From Ptychodera flava (taxonomy: Eukaryota > Hemichordata > Enteropneusta > Ptychoderidae), in NCBI RefSeq assembly GCF_041260155.1, contig NC_091931.1:21799154-21863153 (forward strand): a DNA stretch of 64,000 nucleotides, read 5' to 3'. Below the pieces are notes generated by a model. It saw only the letters and a list, made by a program, of their open reading frames with translations. It did no database searches and was not told where the DNA came from. This document shows positions 60,701 to 64,000 of this stretch, in pieces (position 1 is the stretch's first letter; each line of letters starts with the position of its first letter). The position numbers were made by a program, and so were the translations under genes.

Positions 60701-63287
60701 ATTTTTGTGAAAAATCAAAAATTTTATTTATCCCCACAGAGTTACCACAGGGATGGCGGCCATATAATCAAGTGTCAGTAAATATTGGGCAATAATTTTT
60801 CCCAAGTAACAAAGTCTGCACAGTGACCTCAAAATTTCATTCTTTTTTTCAAAAGGGAATGGTTTAATGTTTCCTTGAGGAAATTTTGGGCAAAACTGTA
60901 ACTCTTTAAATTTTCAGGTTCAAAATACCTTAAGGAGTTTCTCTATGAGGCACATCTTTATATAGTATTAAATGACAGACATTGGAGAAAGTTAATCTCA
61001 GATTTTTGTCTGGAAGATTTCCTCAATAGCCATGAGTTCTATTACAATAGGCATCTGTACTATAGCTCTTTGTCTATATAAACTGAATAAACATAGATGA
61101 AGTTTTGATAGAAGTGAATATGTCACTGGAAATAAATCATGCACAAATGATTTCACATGATTTAAATAAGAATATTCAATCATTGTTTGGGAAAAAAGGT
61201 TTTGAATTGAAAGCTGATACATACGTTGCTGATAATGAAGTATGGGGGCGCTGTTCGGAATATGCTGATTGTCCTTGCTCATATTTGACAATATTTGGAT
61301 ATTAATACTCTCCTGGAAATAGAAATACACAGTTGAGAAAGAAATATCACATCAGGTTATCCTTATCATGCAAAAAAGTCTCTTTAGCTTGCAAATATAA
61401 ATATAAATCTGATTTGAAGAAAAATTGCCCAGGTTGAATCAAATACTAGTGTCATTGCATGCACATGTATACAGGACAAAACAGCGTATGAAATAAACCA
61501 CTGGAATCGAACATTGAAGTGAAACTGAGATATGAAGGAAAAGGTTTGCTAAGCATATTAGTGCCAAACCATTGATGCTACTGGTGTAATCAACATTGTA
61601 CAAAAAAAACGGTAGCTTCCCACCCAAGCAGAGATCATGCATGCCAATTGTAGTCCAAATATTTCACATTTCTAAAGACAATTGAACATTTTTTAAAACA
61701 ACCTTAGCAACTTTGCCTTTCGTAGATTTTTTGCCAGATTTCCTTCCAATTTTCCCTTTCATGCCCGGGACATCAAAGCCATCTTCCTCCTCATCCTCCT
61801 GAATGAATCCCACTATCCTCTCACATGGAGAATCTGCTGCAATTTCAGTGATGTTCATTCCTTTTCTGTCTTCATCGGACTGCATAAGAATGCCGCTGTT
61901 GCTGACGTGGTACACTGTACTGCTCTCACACACTTTACTCTGTAAGCGTTGTGAACCAGCAGCTAGCGCTTCAGCTGAACCTGTCAGGGGAAATGGTTGT
62001 ACATATTTAGTGAAAAATAAACAAGGCAGCCACTTGAAAAATAATTATGACACAATTCTTGATTTGTGCTCTTACATTACATTTTACGGGCAAGTTGAAC
62101 TGAAATATTATTTGACAGTCTATTAGGTTACTATGATTTGTAAACCATAACATCATGTCATTTCTTTGTAAAGTTTAACTCTAATGGTCCATCCAGACAG
62201 TGGGAATATCCATAGAAAAATGTCTGAACAGCTCTGAAGCCCTTTAGAGGATTTGCTGTTGGGAGGAAAACGTGAACACAATAATGTCCAAAAAGTTTCT
62301 GAACTCTGACCATTTATATTCTCAAATTCACATTCCAATGTCAAGGACGCTTTGATTCTGAACATCATCAGTTCATTTTGCAGACTGACATCATCGATGA
62401 TCTCGACGTCACAGCTGTCCACTCGGTTCTCGTCCGCATGGTAGCAGAAGAAGCTGTCGTCGTTGATCTCTTCTGAGCCGCTAGCAACGTGAAGTATCAA
62501 GAGCTTGTCAACGTCAAGAGTCTCCTACAAAAATAACAACGGTGAGAAAGACAGGATTAGAAACTCTGCCTCCAGTGGATATACTATCCTGCGCTATTGT
62601 TTTCATTGTCAATCATGCATCAGTGCAGTAAGGTTGAATCTGAAAATTTCAGTATTTGACAGGTCTACCAGAAAAACTTTACATTTTAGTAATTGTTACC
62701 ATGAATGTGAAAAATGGGCTTATAAATATTGGGATAAATGATTTATGCAAAAGTTTTACTTTGATTGAATTTTAGCCGATGTAACAAGTCATTCTGGGTT
62801 ATTTCAAGGGGAAGAGTGATTTCCACCAAAATGTCAGCTGCAACCTTCTTGCACTGAAGCAACGCACTGTGGATGGCATTTTATTGAAGGGTTCTGCGAC
62901 AGGCTGCAAGTACACTGAAAATTCTTTATTTTGAATAAGGTTTTCAAATGTTGTGTTGTTCAGGAGCTTTTGAGAGTTTGCTCTCTAGCTTCTTAGGACT
63001 TTGAGTCAATTTATTAATGTCTTGAAATTTCCTTCATGTAGTATGTAAAATTTTCATCGGTCATTGGGAACACTTTTGAAAAAGTGTTGAGTCAACGTGG
63101 CTATAAGCTGATAAGGGCACACTGGCTTTCATCATCAGTTGCCAATAGATGGCGCTGTTCTCTGGAATATATAGATGCATTTCACTTACCAGGAAACTCA
63201 AGGAAACTACTGCTTTACACTTTCTGAGAACATCTGCTGCATTAGCTTGAGACCCATCTCCGTAAAACAATCCACACACTTCAAGAC
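54725..63287 (-). CDS. UFSP2: UFM1-specific protease 2 (UFSP2), N-terminus missing
   Basis: Twelve exons in transcript order: 63287-63190, 62524-62311, 61980-61703, 61312-61225, 60427-60276, 60034-59932, 59778-59632, 58560-58382, 57824-57726, 57299-57197, 55789-55665, 54811-54725; phases agree at every join (556 residues seen). The cysteine protease matures UFM1 and removes it from ER ribosome-linked targets. Landmarks: [17 protein letters not shown] (N-terminal MPN-like part), [32 protein letters not shown], the catalytic region [20 protein letters not shown] (Tyr and Cys equal to human Tyr290 and Cys302), [32 protein letters not shown], and [14 protein letters not shown] (Asp and His equal to human 426 and 428), ending QRPIMI. 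Longer than human (469), like fly and worm forms. Donors of exons 2 (GTCAGA) and 3 (GTTGTT) are weak, so those ends are less sure. Confidence 0.93.
55245..55580. mobile_element. Short relative of the 39851-41455 element
   Basis: Shares TTCTTATTCTACTCCATAAA, ACAGAATTCACTTGTC, AACAATGCAGTTTACAC, GAATACTGTGTATCTCAACA and a CTGGCCCTT end with the long copy, and has inverted ends of its own. No central insertion. In UFSP2 intron between the last two exons. Confidence 0.7.
55790..57196 (-). other. UFSP2 intron
   Basis: No exon recognised. About 56340-56650 is a weakly similar, degraded relative of MITE family A, by its AAATATCTGCCATTCTCTCG-type stretch; call is tentative. Confidence 0.35.
59028..59362 (+). 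mobile_element. MITE family A copy in a UFSP2 intron
   Basis: Contains ACACCTCCGAGACA near its start, TAGAGTCAATAAAGGGATGG, CACTTTGAATTTCAAGTG and GGTAATTTGTTTCTCTAAG in the family order. Diverged at both ends. A short reverse fragment of the family lies at about 58180-58255. Confidence 0.65.
60585..60929 (+). mobile_element. MITE family A copy in a UFSP2 intron
   Basis: Contains CAGAGTTACCACAGGGATGG, GCAATAATTTTTCCCAAGTA and ATGGTTTAATGTTTCCTTGAG, ending CAAAATACC with TTAA (60930-60933) after it. Same orientation as 59028-59362. Confidence 0.65.
63147..63155 (+). promoter_or_regulatory. CTCF-like core motif (tentative)
   Basis: CCAATAGATGGCGC (63142-63155) fits the bilaterian CTCF core CCANYAGRKGGCGC closely. 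Lies in the UFSP2 intron just after its first seen exon. Function is a guess. Confidence 0.25.
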
Positions 63288-64000
63288 CTGCAAAAGACAC
63301 AAATTGAATTCTGAGATGAGTAAAAAAAAATAATTCGACAGAATGTGCACTCACTTATCATTGTAATGGTATTTACATAACATTTACCCATTTCCTGCCA
63401 AGTTCATATTTCGCCATCAGGTCAAGTTCGTTAAAACTAGAGAAGCACAATATCCCCATTTGGTGCATTTTAACAAAACATTTGACATTTGAAGGCCCCT
63501 GAAATAACAGATGCTGTAAAAACGATTTTTATGGACTAAAGCTGTTGGAACAGACCAAGCCAAATGGGTGGAAAAATACGTATGGTTTTGGCTAAATACC
63601 GCTTTTCACTGAGTTGTCTGATGGGGAAGTGATACTGTCTGTCTGGGAAAGGGATACTCTTGCAGAATGTTCAGCATGCTTGTTATTCTATACATATTAA
63701 TCCTCTTTCTACCAGGCTCCACAGACAAATCATAAAATAAATGCAACTTGGGAGAAAGAGGATAAGGATATTCTTTACTTGGATATTGAAATTGGTAATG
63801 GTGACAGATAAGTCCCACCTAACAAGTGCGCCACCACAGTTCAGTGTACCCTCTAACTCTTTTCAAGCCAACTTGGGAGTTTCTTGACAGTTCTCTGCAT
63901 CGATCAAGCCTGTACCAGTACGGGTAGTATGTAAAAATTTCCTGAGTCAAAGAGAACTTTTCTGATCTTGTAGCATTAACTTGGCTTAGGGGGCACACGA
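63288..64000 (-). other. Upstream of the first recognised UFSP2 exon
   Basis: The first seen exon enters in phase 1, so at least one more coding exon lies upstream. A possible ~40-bp exon at about 63778-63817 has an AG before it, a phase-1 end and GTAAAG after it, and reads GLICHHYQFQYP, but I cannot confirm it by family similarity. The rest is probably intron or beyond the window. Confidence 0.3.

Noticed and set aside
1-64000. Operon, CRISPR, phage or bacterial toxin-antitoxin content
   Set aside because: Nothing of this kind seen; gene structure is typical animal nuclear DNA.

Overview
The window is animal nuclear DNA. Genes are split by many GT-AG introns, the DNA is AT-rich, and microsatellites and short non-autonomous DNA transposons are abundant. 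The gene set (ANKRD10, a RAD6-type UBE2A/UBE2B, and a long-form UFSP2) points to a bilaterian. Marine invertebrate deuterostome, for example a hemichordate, is my best guess, but it rests on general impression and not on a diagnostic marker. I saw no bacterial-type genes, CRISPR arrays, rRNA, or retrovirus-like or capsid-bearing elements.

Layout. 1-14,370 has no gene I can support. It holds simple repeats, a palindrome next to a TTAA-flanked inverted-repeat element (2360-3240), a 2.3 kb TTA-flanked element carrying a ~182 bp satellite (7843-10152), a copy of a ~335 bp MITE family (12004-12342) and another TWA-flanked element (12526-13336). 14,371-22,793 (+) is ANKRD10, five certain exons plus a probable cassette exon. 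About 22.8-30.4 kb is non-coding (3' UTR and intergenic). 30,474-31,046 (+) is a two-exon gene for a ~128-residue protein with a signal peptide and a charged helical/coiled-coil body that I do not recognise; a TTAA-flanked MITE begins 13 bp after its stop. 34,070-35,415 is another TAA-flanked element. 36,150-48,806 (+) is UBE2A/UBE2B in six exons, with an in-frame TAA at codon 75 that looks like two compensating homopolymer-length changes. 54,725-63,287 (-) is UFSP2, 12 exons, with catalytic residues intact and the N-terminus not found in the window. UBE2 and UFSP2 converge on a ~6 kb repeat-rich spacer.

UBE2A/B (an E2 for ubiquitin) and UFSP2 (a UFM1 protease) both belong to ubiquitin-like modifier biology, but nothing here shows co-regulation; ANKRD10 is a nuclear ankyrin protein. 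The most distinctive content is the mobile-element landscape: (i) three TWA-flanked, Harbinger-like elements sharing GTRACCC-type subterminal motifs, two of them sharing a palindromic motif and internal tandem arrays; (ii) at least four groups of TTAA-flanked MITEs, found between genes, in introns, in a probable 3' UTR and right beside a splice acceptor; (iii) a nested TA-flanked element. All exon coordinates were derived by hand from reading frame, splice sites and remembered family sequences; no alignment was run.
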